64,000 nucleotides of DNA, from the NCBI GenBank assembly GCA_965203255.1, contig OZ241882.1:2170001-2234000 (forward strand), in the 5' to 3' direction. The notes under the pieces are model-generated. The model saw nothing but the letters and a program-made list of their open reading frames with translations. It did not search any database and had not been told where the DNA came from. Position 1 is the stretch's first letter; the number at the start of each line of letters is the position of its first letter. Of the stretch, positions 10,435-19,656 are shown piece by piece. Source of the DNA: JAPOUP01 sp965203255 (GTDB lineage: Bacteria > Pseudomonadota > Alphaproteobacteria > Rhodobacterales > Rhodobacteraceae). Position numbers and translations under genes: made by a program.

Positions 10435-12785
10435 CTATCAATCCATCACACTTAACTCCGTGTCTCCGTCCCCTTCTTTCCGCCGCCGCCCCATTCCTCC
10501 ATGGCCTGTATGGCGATGACGGCGTAGGAGAGCAGCTTCACCCCTTCCCAGAGCTTCTGCGTGCCGGGCAGCGGCTGGCGTTTCGACGGATGGAATCCGG
10601 CCAGTCCGGCGGTCAGCACGGCGAAGCCCGCGATGGTCAGGTCCGGCGGCCCTCGGGGTGCCCTGAACCCGTGGTGCCTGGCGAGCGCCAGGAGCGCGGA
10701 GACGTCCGGGAGCGTGACGTGCATGGTGGCCGGGTCGTCCGGCCTCTCCCGCGCCAGGAGGGACAGGTCCCAGACGCGGAAGGCGGTGATGGCGTCGAAG
10801 GCGAGGCACTTGCGCAGGTCGTCGGCATGGTCCAGCCGGCGGTCCTCTATCCGTGTCCCCTGCTTCAGCGCGTGGAAGAAGCGTTCGATGCGCCAGCGCA
10901 GTTCGTACCAGCGCAGCACCTCGCGGGCTGTGTCGGGACCGGCCTCCCCGCCGTTGACCAGCAGCATCCAGTGCAGCGGCGCGCACCTCTTCCTTCCCTT
11001 CGCCGTCGCCGGACGTCGGGGCGGGTTCTCCTCGCGGGCGGAGACGGCGACCATGCGGGCGGGCGCGTCGCCGGCCCGGTCCTTCGGCGGCAGCAGGTCC
11101 ACCTCCGCGCAGCGCAGCGTCAGTTTCGCGGCGCCGCCCTTCCGGCGGTTCGGCCCGCCGCAGGCCGGCACCTCGACCTTCCGCTCCCCGACCGGCTCCG
11201 TCCCCAGGACGTGCTCCCAGAGGTCCGCGCCCCCGCCGTCCGCCGTCGCCACACGGCGCCGCGAGCCTTTGCTGGCCCGCACGAGAAGCTCCGCGCCCTT
11301 TTCCTCCGCCCGCGTGAGAAGCTGCCAGAAGTCGCCCTCCCGGTCGCAGACGTTCACCACCCTCGTGTCCGGGCAGGCGTCGGCGAGGCCCTGGGCCCGG
11401 TCGAGACCGTCCACCCAGCGGACGCTGTCCTTTCCCTCCTCCTGCCGGAAGTCGGCGTCGGCCAGGAACGTCCCGAGGGGCCGCCCGACCGCGTTCAGCG
11501 CGATGCCGAAGTGCGCCAGGATGCCCGAGGTGCCCTTGCCGCCGCCGCCGAGGCCGTCGAGGCCGGAGGTCGCCGAGAGACCGTCGTAGTTCAGTGTCGT
11601 CGTGTCCTGCACCGCGAGCACGAACCGCTCGGCGCGGCACCGCTCCACCGTCTGCTCGCAGTGCGATTCCAGTATGTGCTCCATGGTCACCGCATCGTTC
11701 GACAGCAGCCGGTAGGCCGCCTTCTGTTCCGCCCGTCCGGGAAAGATCGCCGGCAGGCGCTCCCCGAGCCGCCGGGTCCAGGCGGCGCCCATCGCCGCGA
11801 TCCGCCGCCGGACGCGGCCGTCGGGGTGCGGGCTCCGGCCGTACTCCCGTTCGGCCCATCCGCCCCCGCAATACATCGTCCCGGACCAGCCGGGAACCCT
11901 CTCCGGTCCGCGGCGCAGGGTGTCCCGCCAGCCCTCCGCCAGCGGCCTGAGCCAGACCGCCCGGCGGACGCCGGAGCGCCGCCCCGAGGTCAGTTCCGGA
12001 CAGCACCTCCATCCCGCCGCCCGGTAGCACAGACCGGACCGGTCCGGGCCCGTGAAGGTCTGCGCCAGGACAGGCCGCACACCGTAGGCCGCCTCCCAGT
12101 CGTCCGCGACGCGCTCCGCCGCCATGCGCAGGGCCAGGGAGGCCAGTCCGTGGACCCGGACGCCCGGAAGCAGGAGGAAGCGGTTGTTGTTGACCACGCG
12201 CCCGATGTTGGCCAGGCGGGCGTCGGCCGACCAGCCCAGAAGGCGGTCGCGGGGGCCGAGCTGGACCCCCGCCGCCGTGAAGCCGATGCCGCCGAGGACC
12301 CCGTGCCGCTCCGAGCGCACCCAGTACCGGACCTGCCCGCCCGGCGGACGCCGCCATCCCTCGGGGTGGTGCGTCGCGACCATCGACTCCCAGCGCCGCC
12401 GGTCCTCCGCGCCCGTCACCGGATCGAGCGACAGCGCACCGAGCTCCCGGAGCGCACAGGCGACCGACCTGTCGGGGAAGTCCGGCGCGGGAGCCGCGTG
12501 CGGGTCCAGGTCCAGCGCCTCCGCCTCCGGCAGGCGGACGCCCACCGCGTCCGCCAGCTCCGGCAGCAGCGCCCGCGCCGACGCAAGGCAGCGCCGCCCG
12601 GAGGGTCCGCGCCAGTCCTCGAGGTCGCACAGCCCGCTGGCCAGCGCACTCCGGGTCAGCCCGCCGCCCCTGCACGCCGCCGTGAACCAGTCCACCGTCC
12701 CCGACTGTATCTGCCGCATCCGAATCTGCATGGTGGACTGATTCGCACGGAATCAGGCAAAGAGTCAAGTGTGGGTCATTGATAG
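10435..12785 (-). mobile_element. IS4-family element with DruA-domain transposase
   Basis: 2351 bp bounded by inverted ends CTATCAATCCATCACACTTA and, inward from the right, CTATCAATGACCCACACTTG. A perfect 9-bp direct repeat CACGGACGC flanks it (10426-10434 and 12786-12794), as expected for IS50-like IS4 members. It sits inside IS30 copy 1. A degraded second copy lies at 62.3-62.8 kb. Confidence 0.9.
10452..12731 (-). CDS. DruA (DUF4338)-domain / IS4-type transposase fusion, 759 aa
   Basis: Apparently intact single gene of the IS element. Residues about 130-260 form a DUF4338/DruA-like domain: VRYWVRSERHGVLGG, RDRLLGWSADARLANIGRVV, NNNRFLLLPGV and LAQTFTGPDRSGLCYRAAGW. The rest is a Tn5-like DDE transposase: AYRLLSNDAVTMEHIL, first Asp in QDTTTLNYDG, second in CDREGDFW, and the Glu in YELRWRIERFFHALKQG. 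DruA is known as a component of the Druantia anti-phage system, but here it lies within a transposon gene bounded by a clean target duplication. I therefore call it a transposition protein with an accessory domain of unknown role, perhaps DNA binding. Confidence 0.88.
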   Translation of the reverse strand: MQIRMRQIQSGTVDWFTAACRGGGLTRSALASGLCDLEDWRGPSGRRCLASARALLPELADAVGVRLPEAEALDLDPHAAPAPDFPDRSVACALRELGALSLDPVTGAEDRRRWESMVATHHPEGWRRPPGGQVRYWVRSERHGVLGGIGFTAAGVQLGPRDRLLGWSADARLANIGRVVNNNRFLLLPGVRVHGLASLALRMAAERVADDWEAAYGVRPVLAQTFTGPDRSGLCYRAAGWRCCPELTSGRRSGVRRAVWLRPLAEGWRDTLRRGPERVPGWSGTMYCGGGWAEREYGRSPHPDGRVRRRIAAMGAAWTRRLGERLPAIFPGRAEQKAAYRLLSNDAVTMEHILESHCEQTVERCRAERFVLAVQDTTTLNYDGLSATSGLDGLGGGGKGTSGILAHFGIALNAVGRPLGTFLADADFRQEEGKDSVRWVDGLDRAQGLADACPDTRVVNVCDREGDFWQLLTRAEEKGAELLVRASKGSRRRVATADGGGADLWEHVLGTEPVGERKVEVPACGGPNRRKGGAAKLTLRCAEVDLLPPKDRAGDAPARMVAVSAREENPPRRPATAKGRKRCAPLHWMLLVNGGEAGPDTAREVLRWYELRWRIERFFHALKQGTRIEDRRLDHADDLRKCLAFDAITAFRVWDLSLLARERPDDPATMHVTLPDVSALLALARHHGFRAPRGPPDLTIAGFAVLTAGLAGFHPSKRQPLPGTQKLWEGVKLLSYAVIAIQAMEEWGGGGKKGTETRS

Positions 12786-13082
12786 CACGGACGCGCGTCC
12801 GCGCTGGGCTACAGGACGCCCGCCGAGGTGCTGCACAAGGCCCGCCCTCCCTGAAGCCCCCACCCGCGCGGATGGCCGCGCCGGGAAGGGAGGAATGAAT
12901 TTCCAGGTCGCGTCCGTCCGGAAAGCCCGGATAACCTCCATACGGAAGGGAACACAGCCGTCCCGGGGCTGGATCCAAGGCCTCTGGGGGGCCGGAAACC
13001 CCGCCTTCCGGCCATTCCCGCAGTGAGGGCGTAGCCCAAGCGGAGGGAATGGCCAGTGTTGCACTTCGGAGTGGAAGTGGGG

Positions 13083-13571
13083 AAGGAAAAGGATCCTCGC
13101 TTCATACTCGGTGCGAAGCCCGGCGACCACGAACTGCTGTTCAGCTGGCTCGAGGCCAGCGAACCCGGACAGACATGGGAGAGGCGCGACAGGGGAACCG
13201 GCACGGTGCACCGCTTCGAGTGGGATCACGGCCTGCCGCTCAACGACGCGAATTTCGACCTGAAAGTCAACATGCTCAGATACGAGGAGACAGACAGTAA
13301 AGGCAAGGAAAAGAGGTTCCCGTGGGTCACCGACCTCCCGACGCTCGCCATGCCCGCGTTCCTGATCGACCAGATGCAGCAGCACCGCTGCCCGCTGTTC
13401 GGCAGGGCGCGGCGGCGCCAGGGACGCAACCTATACCTGTGCAGCAGGCTGCGGGAACCGGGCAGGACCTTCGCGTTCCCGGACTGGAGGACACCCTGCC
13501 GGGCCATCGCCGGGCAGCTCGGCGGGGAGGATTACGTCGGCCTGATCCGCGCCGGTCGGTGGCCGCCCTGA
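13083..13571 (+). pseudogene. C-terminal remnant of an IS4-like transposase
   Basis: Homologous to the intact transposase at 49678-51081. It starts abruptly at the IS30 end with DPRFILGAKPGDHELLFSWL, continues to RFPWVTDLPTLAMP, then jumps to AFLIDQMQQHRCPLFG. This lacks roughly 50 residues, including the RWRIENETFNTLKNQGYHFE motif that carries the catalytic Glu. It ends with a DWRT segment. The N-terminal half with the first two catalytic Asp is gone, so it is non-functional. IS30 copy 1 probably inserted into this older element. Confidence 0.8.
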
Positions 13572-13809
13572 CCACGCCCGAACCACCCCGATCCCGCCCT
13601 TCGCCGAAACCTTTTCAGACCGGACAGCCGCCCGGTCATTGGCCATGCGCATCCGGAACACCCGGCCGACGCGATACCGCCGAACCGGCCGTCAGCGGGC
13701 CAGCGAATTGGCTAGCGGGAACCGCTGGCGTCTTTCCATATCCCTTGGACAATGACGGCCATTCCGGATAGTCTGGAGCCATCCACACCATCCAGGGGAA
13801 ACGCCCCCC

Positions 13810-15108
13810 ATGACGGAATTCAGAAGAGAGGCCCTGGAGGACTTCGTCAACGCCACCGATGGGGACACACCCCCCGTCTACATCGGACGGGAGGATATCC
13901 TGTCCCGGATTGAGGGTTACGCCAGCGCCACCTGGAAAGGGCGGGGCACCCCCATACATGGCGTGGGCAAGGCCACCACCATCGTGCAGGGTGCCCCCGG
14001 CGCCGGCAAGAGCGCGCTCATGAAGGAACTCAAGGCGCGGTCCACCGAAATCCGCGCCCATCTGCCCAACCAGTCGCGGGTCGTCACCTTCTCCAGCCAG
14101 CAGCTGCTGTCCAACCTCACCGGCGTCCTGCGGACCATCGGTCTCGCCGCCGGCTGGCCCTCGGAAGGATGGCGCGACGTCTCGGCCCATTTCGACCTGA
14201 ACGTCGATATGGAGGTTTTCAGGGCCGGCGGCGGGCTCTCCTGGCTGAAATCGGAACCCGCGCGGTACGACAGCCTCGACCAGCTCGCCGAAAGGTTTCC
14301 CGCAACGAAATGGCAGGGACCTGTCATCGTCTGCATCGACGAGGCCCAGAACCTGACTGAGGATGGAACCGCACCCCATGCCCTGTTCCTTCACGCGATC
14401 CATGACGGCCTTTCCACCCTGCCCCTGTCGCTGGTGCTGGGTGGATTGAGCGACACGGCGGATGTGGTGAACCGGATGGGTCTCACACGGGTGGGTGTCA
14501 GGGAGGTCAGGGCCCTGGCCACGGACCCGGACCGGGACGGATACACGGAGGTCACCGACCTCATGCTCTCTTTCTGCGGGCATTTCGGTGTCGATACCGC
14601 CGGACAGGATGGCGGGCTCCTGGCCCTGGCCGTTCCGTGCGAGGGCTGGCCCCGGCATCTGCACCACGCGCTGCAGGCCCTGGGACGGGGACTGCTGGAG
14701 ACCGCGGGCGACCTGACCGCCGTCAACTGGCCCCGGATCAGACGGGAGGCGTCCGACAGCCGTCTGGAGTACTACCACCTCCAGCAAAGCCCGGACATGG
14801 ATGAAGCCCGCATCCTTGTCGCCGAAATCATGCAGCGGTTCCACAACGGAATGCGGCGGAACGATATCACGGATATCATACAACGCTCCGTACAGGAACA
14901 CCCAGGACTGCATCTCCCGGAAAACATGACAGCCATGGCTTTCCGGGACCACCTGCTCCATCAGGGCGCCATGCATATGGGAACCGACAAGACATTCAGC
15001 TGTCCCATCCCTTCGTTCCGCAGCTTCCTTATCAAGGCTGGTGGGCTGGATCAGGGCAGTCGTCCGGAACAGGGACAGGCGGAAAGGGATATGGGCTTAA
15101 GTCCCTGA
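13810..15108 (+). CDS. AAA-family ATPase of unknown role, 432 aa
   Basis: Cytoplasmic P-loop ATPase. Walker A is GAPGAGKS at residues 61-68 and Walker B VIVCIDEAQ at about 172-180, followed by a region consistent with the rest of an AAA/ORC-like fold (LSLVLGGLSDTADVVNRMGL, sensor-like). The first 35 residues (YIGREDILSRIE) are the usual AAA_16/AAA_22 lead-in. The C-terminal 180 residues are helical without a recognised effector. It stands alone between a broken transposase and RTX gene 2, with about 240 bp before the ATG. Such lone ATPases occur in mobile and defence-associated regions, but nothing here ties it to a partner. Confidence 0.75.
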   Translation: MTEFRREALEDFVNATDGDTPPVYIGREDILSRIEGYASATWKGRGTPIHGVGKATTIVQGAPGAGKSALMKELKARSTEIRAHLPNQSRVVTFSSQQLLSNLTGVLRTIGLAAGWPSEGWRDVSAHFDLNVDMEVFRAGGGLSWLKSEPARYDSLDQLAERFPATKWQGPVIVCIDEAQNLTEDGTAPHALFLHAIHDGLSTLPLSLVLGGLSDTADVVNRMGLTRVGVREVRALATDPDRDGYTEVTDLMLSFCGHFGVDTAGQDGGLLALAVPCEGWPRHLHHALQALGRGLLETAGDLTAVNWPRIRREASDSRLEYYHLQQSPDMDEARILVAEIMQRFHNGMRRNDITDIIQRSVQEHPGLHLPENMTAMAFRDHLLHQGAMHMGTDKTFSCPIPSFRSFLIKAGGLDQGSRPEQGQAERDMGLSP

Positions 15109-15164
15109 ATGGACAGGACCGCCGGCTGTTGCCGGTCCCCTTATGCAGGTTCACTGTCCCGCGC

Positions 15165-15360
15165 CAAACGCTCCCGGAATGCTGGATGTCCCGAAGACAC
15201 CGGCCACCTCGCCGTGACCGGGTCCGTGGATACCGCCCTCGATGCAGGAATTCCCGGATGAACCACCGAACTCCCCATTGGACCTGACCGGCCCGAGCCG
15301 CAAGCCCGGACGCCATCTCCCTGCCGACGCTGGCAGTCCTGCGCAGACCCCGAGCAACCA
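15165..15360. repeat. shared downstream flank of RTX gene 2 (paralogous to 52070-52254)
   Basis: The block ending GGACGCCATCTCCCTGCCGA, then CGCTGGCAGTCCTGCGCAG, recurs almost unchanged just after the stop of RTX gene 3 at 52.2 kb. So RTX 2 and RTX 3 share 3' flanks as well as coding sequence. No gene is visible in it. Confidence 0.7.
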
Positions 15361-16371
15361 TCAAGTTAGGTTGTTGCCAATGGCATTCATATCGAAATGA
15401 TCCGCATCGACATAGTCGAAGTTGAAATCCTCCCCGGTGATCTGCGACGCCCGTATTCCGACCAACGTGACGGATCCGCTGTCGCAGGTGATCACGGTGT
15501 TCCCGCCCGACTGCGTGATCGTGAGATCCTCAAACCTCGTTTTGAGCGCCTCCCCAACAATAGACGCCGGAACTGACTGAAACGCCAGAATGTCCTTCCC
15601 GTCCTCGAAGTCCTCGATCGTCGCATGGCCGCGTTAATCCCTCCAGGATTTTCTCGCGAGGACGAAAATGTCGTTGCCCCGACCGCCGGCCAGGGTGTCG
15701 GCGCCCTTGCCGCCCCTCAAGGTATCGTCCCCGTCGCCGCCGTCGAGCGTGTCGTCGCCCCGACCGCCCTTCCGCGTCACTCCGGCGGCCTTCCGCGTGG
15801 CGGAACCGGACCCGTCACCTCCCTCGCCTTCCGTCCGCGTCACCTGCTCCAGGACGGGGCCTTCCCCCTCGCCGTCCGGGGTGTCACCGTCATTGCCGCC
15901 GCCCCGCAGGTCACCTTCGGCGGCGGGGAACTCGAAGCGGTCCGCGCCCAGCGTCTCCGCCGGCACGCCCGTCAGCCGGATGGTGTCGCCGTCGCCGTAG
16001 CGGATGACCGTGTCGGCGCCGTCCCGCTCGATGGCCAGCCCATCGAAGACCCCTGACACGTCGGTGATCCTGATGATGTCGCCGTCCCCGAAGTCGACGA
16101 TCCTGTCGTGTCCGTCCCCGGCCGCGAACGCGAAGGTGTCGGCGCCGAGGCCGCCCGACATCGAGTCATTGCCCGGGCCGCCCCTCAGCGTGTCGTCGCC
16201 GTCGCCGCCGTAGAGGGTGTCGGCGCCCGCGTCACCATGCAAGGTGTCGTTGCCGGACCAGCCATCCAGCGTGTCGCCACCCGCGCCGCCATGGATCCCG
16301 TCGTTGCCGTCGCCGCCCGTAAGCGTGTCCGCCGCCGCGCCGCCGCGAAGTGTGATGCGTTCAGCTGTCAT
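15361..16371 (-). pseudogene. RTX protein with premature stop before its C-terminal domain (RTX gene 2)
   Basis: Starts at 16371 (MTAERITLRGGAAADTLTGG) with RTX nonapeptides, then one module (GLGADTFAFAAGDGHD to AETLGADRFEFPAAEG), a charged linker and more repeats. At 15634-15636 the codon equivalent to Tyr in RTX gene 3 (RDYGGHATIEDF) is TAA. The same frame then continues without further lesion as RGHATIEDFEDGKDILAF, through VGIRASQITGEDFNF, to DHFDMNAIGNNLT and TGA at 15361. The truncated 245-residue product would lack the presumed type I secretion signal. An upstream ISKra4-like remnant lies in the same orientation. Confidence 0.85.
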
Positions 16372-16654
16372 CGTCCATCCTCCCTTTGGTGAAAGCTGGT
16401 GAAACCGGTCAGGCCGCCGCCCGAGGCCGGTCCTGCGCAGGACGGCCGTGGCGGTCTGGAATGTCGCGAAAGGGAAAAGAGACGGGGAGGCGTCAGGCGG
16501 CGGAGGCGAGGATGCTCCCCCGGCTGCCCCTGACTTTTAGGGCGGGAGGGTAAACGCCACTCCACCTACCATACCGACACTCTCATGGTGCTTGGGCCCG
16601 TCCTGCCGCGCCCAAATGGCACATGCGGGGGCCGGATGCAAGCCCCCCGGTGTG

Positions 16655-16905
16655 GTCGGGGTGTAGCCCAGGATTCCTGTCATGCCGCGACGGCCTGATT
16701 CGTTCGCCTGCCAGTCGGGCGGGTCGGCTAGTCTTTGGTTCATGACCCAGCCTTCCAGCGCCAGCATGGCGTTGGCGCCCCTCTCCGGCCAGCGGGTGCC
16801 CGGGCGCTTCAGCCGGAGCCCGGACACCCGGCCGGCGGCCTCCAAGACGCCGCTCCCGGAGATCCTACCCGACGCCCGTGCTGGGACCGTCCGGAACGGC
16901 TGCAT
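16655..16905 (-). pseudogene. ISKra4-like transposase 3' remnant upstream of RTX 2
   Basis: Reads ISGSGVLEAAGRVSGLRLKR, PGTRWPERGANAMLALEG and MNQRLADPPDWQANE on the minus strand, the equivalent of the remnant at 55.4 kb. It is followed by AATCCTGGGCTACACCCC, a sequence that also ends the other copies and resembles the ends of the small element at 47887-48050. Only about 60 codons of the transposase tail remain. Confidence 0.6.
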
Positions 16906-17195
16906 GACTTAGGCTCCATCGGTCCAGCGCGAGGGGGAACCGCCGGGGCCGGCGTGTCAGGGGCGGCCTGCGGAGGCCTTCCCTCCGGATTCAGGGCGGA
17001 AAGATCACATTTCGCCGCTACGGCGGTTGTGCCAAGTCAAAATGGCGTCGAAGCGGTCCGTGCAACGAACCAGCAATGTCCGCAAGTAAATCGTCCTGCG
17101 ACACATTCGGGAAACACGCGGACACCCAGAGCATCTCGTCGAGGAAAACCCGTCCCCATCAAATGGAATCGCAGATGCCAACTGGCCTGCTCACA
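16906..17195. other. no gene seen
   Basis: Mixed-composition spacer between the RTX/IS remnant block and the convergent end of the BNR-repeat gene. I see no coding or structural signal. Confidence 0.4.
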
Positions 17196-18359
17196 TCAGG
17201 ATCGGTTACCCATCGTTTCCACGGAGAGTATCGTAGGAAGATGGCGCGCGACTTCGGCCCAGGTCTCACCCTCATCGTTGCTTGCGAAGACCGACCCGGT
17301 GTTGGTGCCAAAATAGACTCCTGCCGGTTCGGTTGAATCGACGGCCATCGCCTGGCGGAGAACCGTGAAAAAACAATTGCGTTCCGGCAAGCCAGTTCTC
17401 TTCGCGGTCCAACTGTCACCGCTGTCACTGGACTTCCAGATCGCAGCAGAGGCGTCCGGCGGAAAGCGACCCTGCGAATCTCCGTTGAGCGGAACGACCC
17501 AGACAGTTCCGGGGTCTCTCGGATGTACCGCAATGGGAAATCCAAATGTTGAGGGGAGTCCCTTGGTGATGTCATGCCAGCTTCGCCCGCCGTCTGGGCT
17601 GCGGTAGACCCCATGATGGTTCTGCTGGTACAGCAGATCACCTGAGCCAATGGGTGCCCGCATCATGTTATGGACGCAATGCCCGGTCTCCCCACCACTT
17701 GGGCCTGCAGGGTGATTGTGCTGCTGACATGCGTCGGCGTTTGCCAGCCTGTTGCGTCTCTCCCAGCTATTGCCACCATCTTCAGAGGCAAACACCCCAG
17801 CAGCCGAGATCCCGATCCACATTTTCCCGGGGTTCCTGGGGTCAGCCACAATTGTGTGCAGTACCAGCCCCGCCGCGCCTGGATTCCAGTCTCCGCGTGA
17901 TGGATGGTCAGCGAGCCCCTCCACCCGTTCCCATGAGTTGCCACCATCATCGCTGCAATAGAGCGCCGCTGGCTTGGAACCGGCCCAAAGCTTTCCATGG
18001 GAATATCCAAGCGACCAAATCGCATTGGCTTCACCGGTGAATGGTGCGTCAACAGGTTCCCAGTTGAACATCGCGGCAATCTCTGGATCGCTGGCTGCCC
18101 ACTCGTCGACCTCACCGTTGGATAGTTTTGAGAGGATCCAGGATTCACCGCCGTCTTCTGATCGCCAGACACCCGCTCCATGCCAATCACCACCGCCTCC
18201 TGCCCATATCACGCCAGTGTCGGCGTCTCCGACAACATGGTTGATCGGCCAGCCATCGCAGACCGGGCCCCTCAACGACCAGTCCTCCCGATCCCGACAG
18301 GAAGAGAGAATGAATGCCCCTTTTGTGGTTCCAATCAATATGGTGGTTCCGTCTGACAT
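17196..18359 (-). CDS. BNR/Asp-box repeat beta-propeller protein, 387 aa
   Basis: Six Asp-box motifs are spaced along the protein: SEDGGESW, SDDGGNSW, SEDGGNSW, SPDGGRSW, SSDSGDSW and SNDEGETW. This fits a six-bladed sialidase-like propeller. There is no signal peptide and I do not see the arginine triad of true sialidases, so glycosidase activity is not supported. I chose ATG 18359 (MSDGTTILIGTTKGAF, with GGGGAG upstream) over an in-frame ATG at 18464, because the first blade begins at once. It lies downstream of sdhB on the same strand with a 480-bp gap. Proteins of this type are usually cytoplasmic and uncharacterised. Confidence 0.8.
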   Translation of the reverse strand: MSDGTTILIGTTKGAFILSSCRDREDWSLRGPVCDGWPINHVVGDADTGVIWAGGGGDWHGAGVWRSEDGGESWILSKLSNGEVDEWAASDPEIAAMFNWEPVDAPFTGEANAIWSLGYSHGKLWAGSKPAALYCSDDGGNSWERVEGLADHPSRGDWNPGAAGLVLHTIVADPRNPGKMWIGISAAGVFASEDGGNSWERRNRLANADACQQHNHPAGPSGGETGHCVHNMMRAPIGSGDLLYQQNHHGVYRSPDGGRSWHDITKGLPSTFGFPIAVHPRDPGTVWVVPLNGDSQGRFPPDASAAIWKSSDSGDSWTAKRTGLPERNCFFTVLRQAMAVDSTEPAGVYFGTNTGSVFASNDEGETWAEVARHLPTILSVETMGNRS

Positions 18360-18841
18360 CTTCGTTCTCCCCGTTATCTTCAAGGCAGCATTGGCACCGA
18401 ACGTGATCTGAACATAGTGCCTGAGCGACTCTGCCGGGAACAGTGATTCCTCCGGTTCGACCACGTAGGGCCGGAATCTTCGTCGAATTGAACTTATGGG
18501 TCAAGTTCCCTTTCCCCTTTCTTCAGGCCAGAAGTCGGATAACGACCTTCACACTTGTCGGCAGACCGCTGTCCGGCGAATTGCATATCCCCAGCCGCAT
18601 GCTGCAGGATGAGGCAGGCTCCCCGGGGATCGAATTCGAGCGCCGCATGAATCGAGGCGTTGGCCCGCCTTGCGATTGTCTCTTCGATTTCTTTCGGCCG
18701 ACAATATACGGTGACAGGTCCACTCCATCGCGAGAATCCAGTCAATTCACACTGAAGCCGACAGACAACTCATCCGGGCCTCCGACAACGACGCCACCCG
18801 AACCGGTAACGCAGCCTATTCGCGGCTGACAGGCATCTGGG
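18360..18841. other. spacer between sdhB and the BNR gene, possible decayed small gene
   Basis: Minus-strand frames 18494-18745 and 18523-18723 overlap in different phases and neither reads like a known family. A fragment VKVVIRLLA near 18525 might be the start of a decayed MoaD/ThiS-like gene, but this is too short to claim. Confidence 0.35.
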
Positions 18842-19621
18842 CTAAACCTGCCGTTCCAGCAGCATTTTCTTGATATGGGCTATCGCTTTGGCCGGATTGA
18901 GACCCTTTGGGCAGGTCTTTGCGCAATTCATGATCGTGTGGCATCGATAGAGCTTGAATGGATCTTCCAGGTCGTCAAGACGCTCGCCAGTGGCTTCGTC
19001 ACGACTGTCAATGATCCAACGATAGGCATTCAGCAGCGCAGCTGGACCAAGATATCGGTCCCCGTTCCACCAATAGCTCGGGCAACTGGTCGAGCAACTC
19101 GCACACATCACACATTCATAAAGGCCATCAAGCTTCTTCCTGTCCTCAATCGACTGGCGCCATTCCTTGCCCGGCCGGTTCGTGGTGGTCTCGAGCCATG
19201 GCATTACGCTGGCATGCTGCGCGTAGAAGTGGTTGAGGTCAGGCACAAGATCCTTGACCACATGCATATGTGGTAGGGGATAGATTCGTACAGACCCTGA
19301 AATTTCATTGATTCCATGGATGCAGGCAAGGGTGTTGGTCCCGTCAATGTTCATCGCGCAGGAGCCGCAGATGCCTTCGCGACATGACCGGCGGAAGGTC
19401 AATGTTGGATCAACCTCGTTCTTGATCTTGATCAACGCATCGAGAACCATCGGTCCGCACCTATCCATGTCGAGATAATAGGTGTCGACGCGGGGATTCT
19501 CTCCGTCGTCGGGATTCCAGCGATAGATTCGAAAGGTTCGAACGTTTGAAGCGCCGTCCGGTTTCGGCCAGGTCTTTCCGTTGTGGACTTTCGAATTCTT
19601 GGGAAGCGTGAACTGCACCAT
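18842..19621 (-). CDS. sdhB: succinate dehydrogenase iron-sulfur subunit
   Basis: Electron-transfer subunit of complex II, passing electrons from the FAD of SdhA to quinone through three Fe-S clusters. 259 residues, normal for the family. The [2Fe-2S] ligands lie in CREGICGSCAMN, the [4Fe-4S] set in CVMCASCSTSCPS, and the [3Fe-4S] set in CHTIMNCAKTCPKG. It is the last gene of a minus-strand operon sdhC-sdhD-sdhA-small protein-sdhB, 35 bp after the small gene. The protein acts on the cytoplasmic face of the inner membrane. No lesion seen. Confidence 0.97.
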   Translation of the reverse strand: MVQFTLPKNSKVHNGKTWPKPDGASNVRTFRIYRWNPDDGENPRVDTYYLDMDRCGPMVLDALIKIKNEVDPTLTFRRSCREGICGSCAMNIDGTNTLACIHGINEISGSVRIYPLPHMHVVKDLVPDLNHFYAQHASVMPWLETTTNRPGKEWRQSIEDRKKLDGLYECVMCASCSTSCPSYWWNGDRYLGPAALLNAYRWIIDSRDEATGERLDDLEDPFKLYRCHTIMNCAKTCPKGLNPAKAIAHIKKMLLERQV

Positions 19622-19656
19622 GTTGATATCCTGTCAATTCCGGTTCCGGCCAGCGA

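Larger units (their letters stand above)
9705..12853 (+). pseudogene. IS30 transposase, frameshifted, deleted and interrupted
   Basis: Reads MPEGCRHLTHGERCRIGALK with the IS30 helix-turn-helix as in the intact copy at 31116. It shifts frame near 9965, then lacks about 55 residues between ADRKA and DTVIGKGH. The DDE region (TSDNGREFAGHAGV, PYHSWERGL) follows. At 10434 it is cut by the IS4/DruA element. The last codons reappear at 12795-12853 with a 4-base deletion (target gene end: PAEVLHKARPP). Several independent lesions show it was dead before or apart from the nested insertion. Confidence 0.85.
9585..13082 (+). mobile_element. IS30-family element, copy 1, carrying a nested IS4/DruA element
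   Basis: Ends match those of the intact IS30 at 29848-31234: left CCCCCGTTCCATCCTGAAGTG, right (inward) CCCACTTCCACTCCGAAGTG, followed by the shared subterminal AACACC. The transposase gene is degraded, and a 2351-bp IS4-like element is inserted at 10435-12785. The right end abuts a broken IS4-like transposase fragment. Confidence 0.8.

Noticed and set aside
10452..12731. Druantia anti-phage system
   Set aside because: The DruA-like domain is fused to a DDE transposase and the whole gene lies in an element with inverted ends and a 9-bp duplication. No DruB-E-type helicase or partner is present.
17196..18359. Secreted sialidase
   Set aside because: Asp-box repeats alone define a propeller fold. 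There is no signal peptide and no catalytic Arg triad or nucleophile pattern that I can see.
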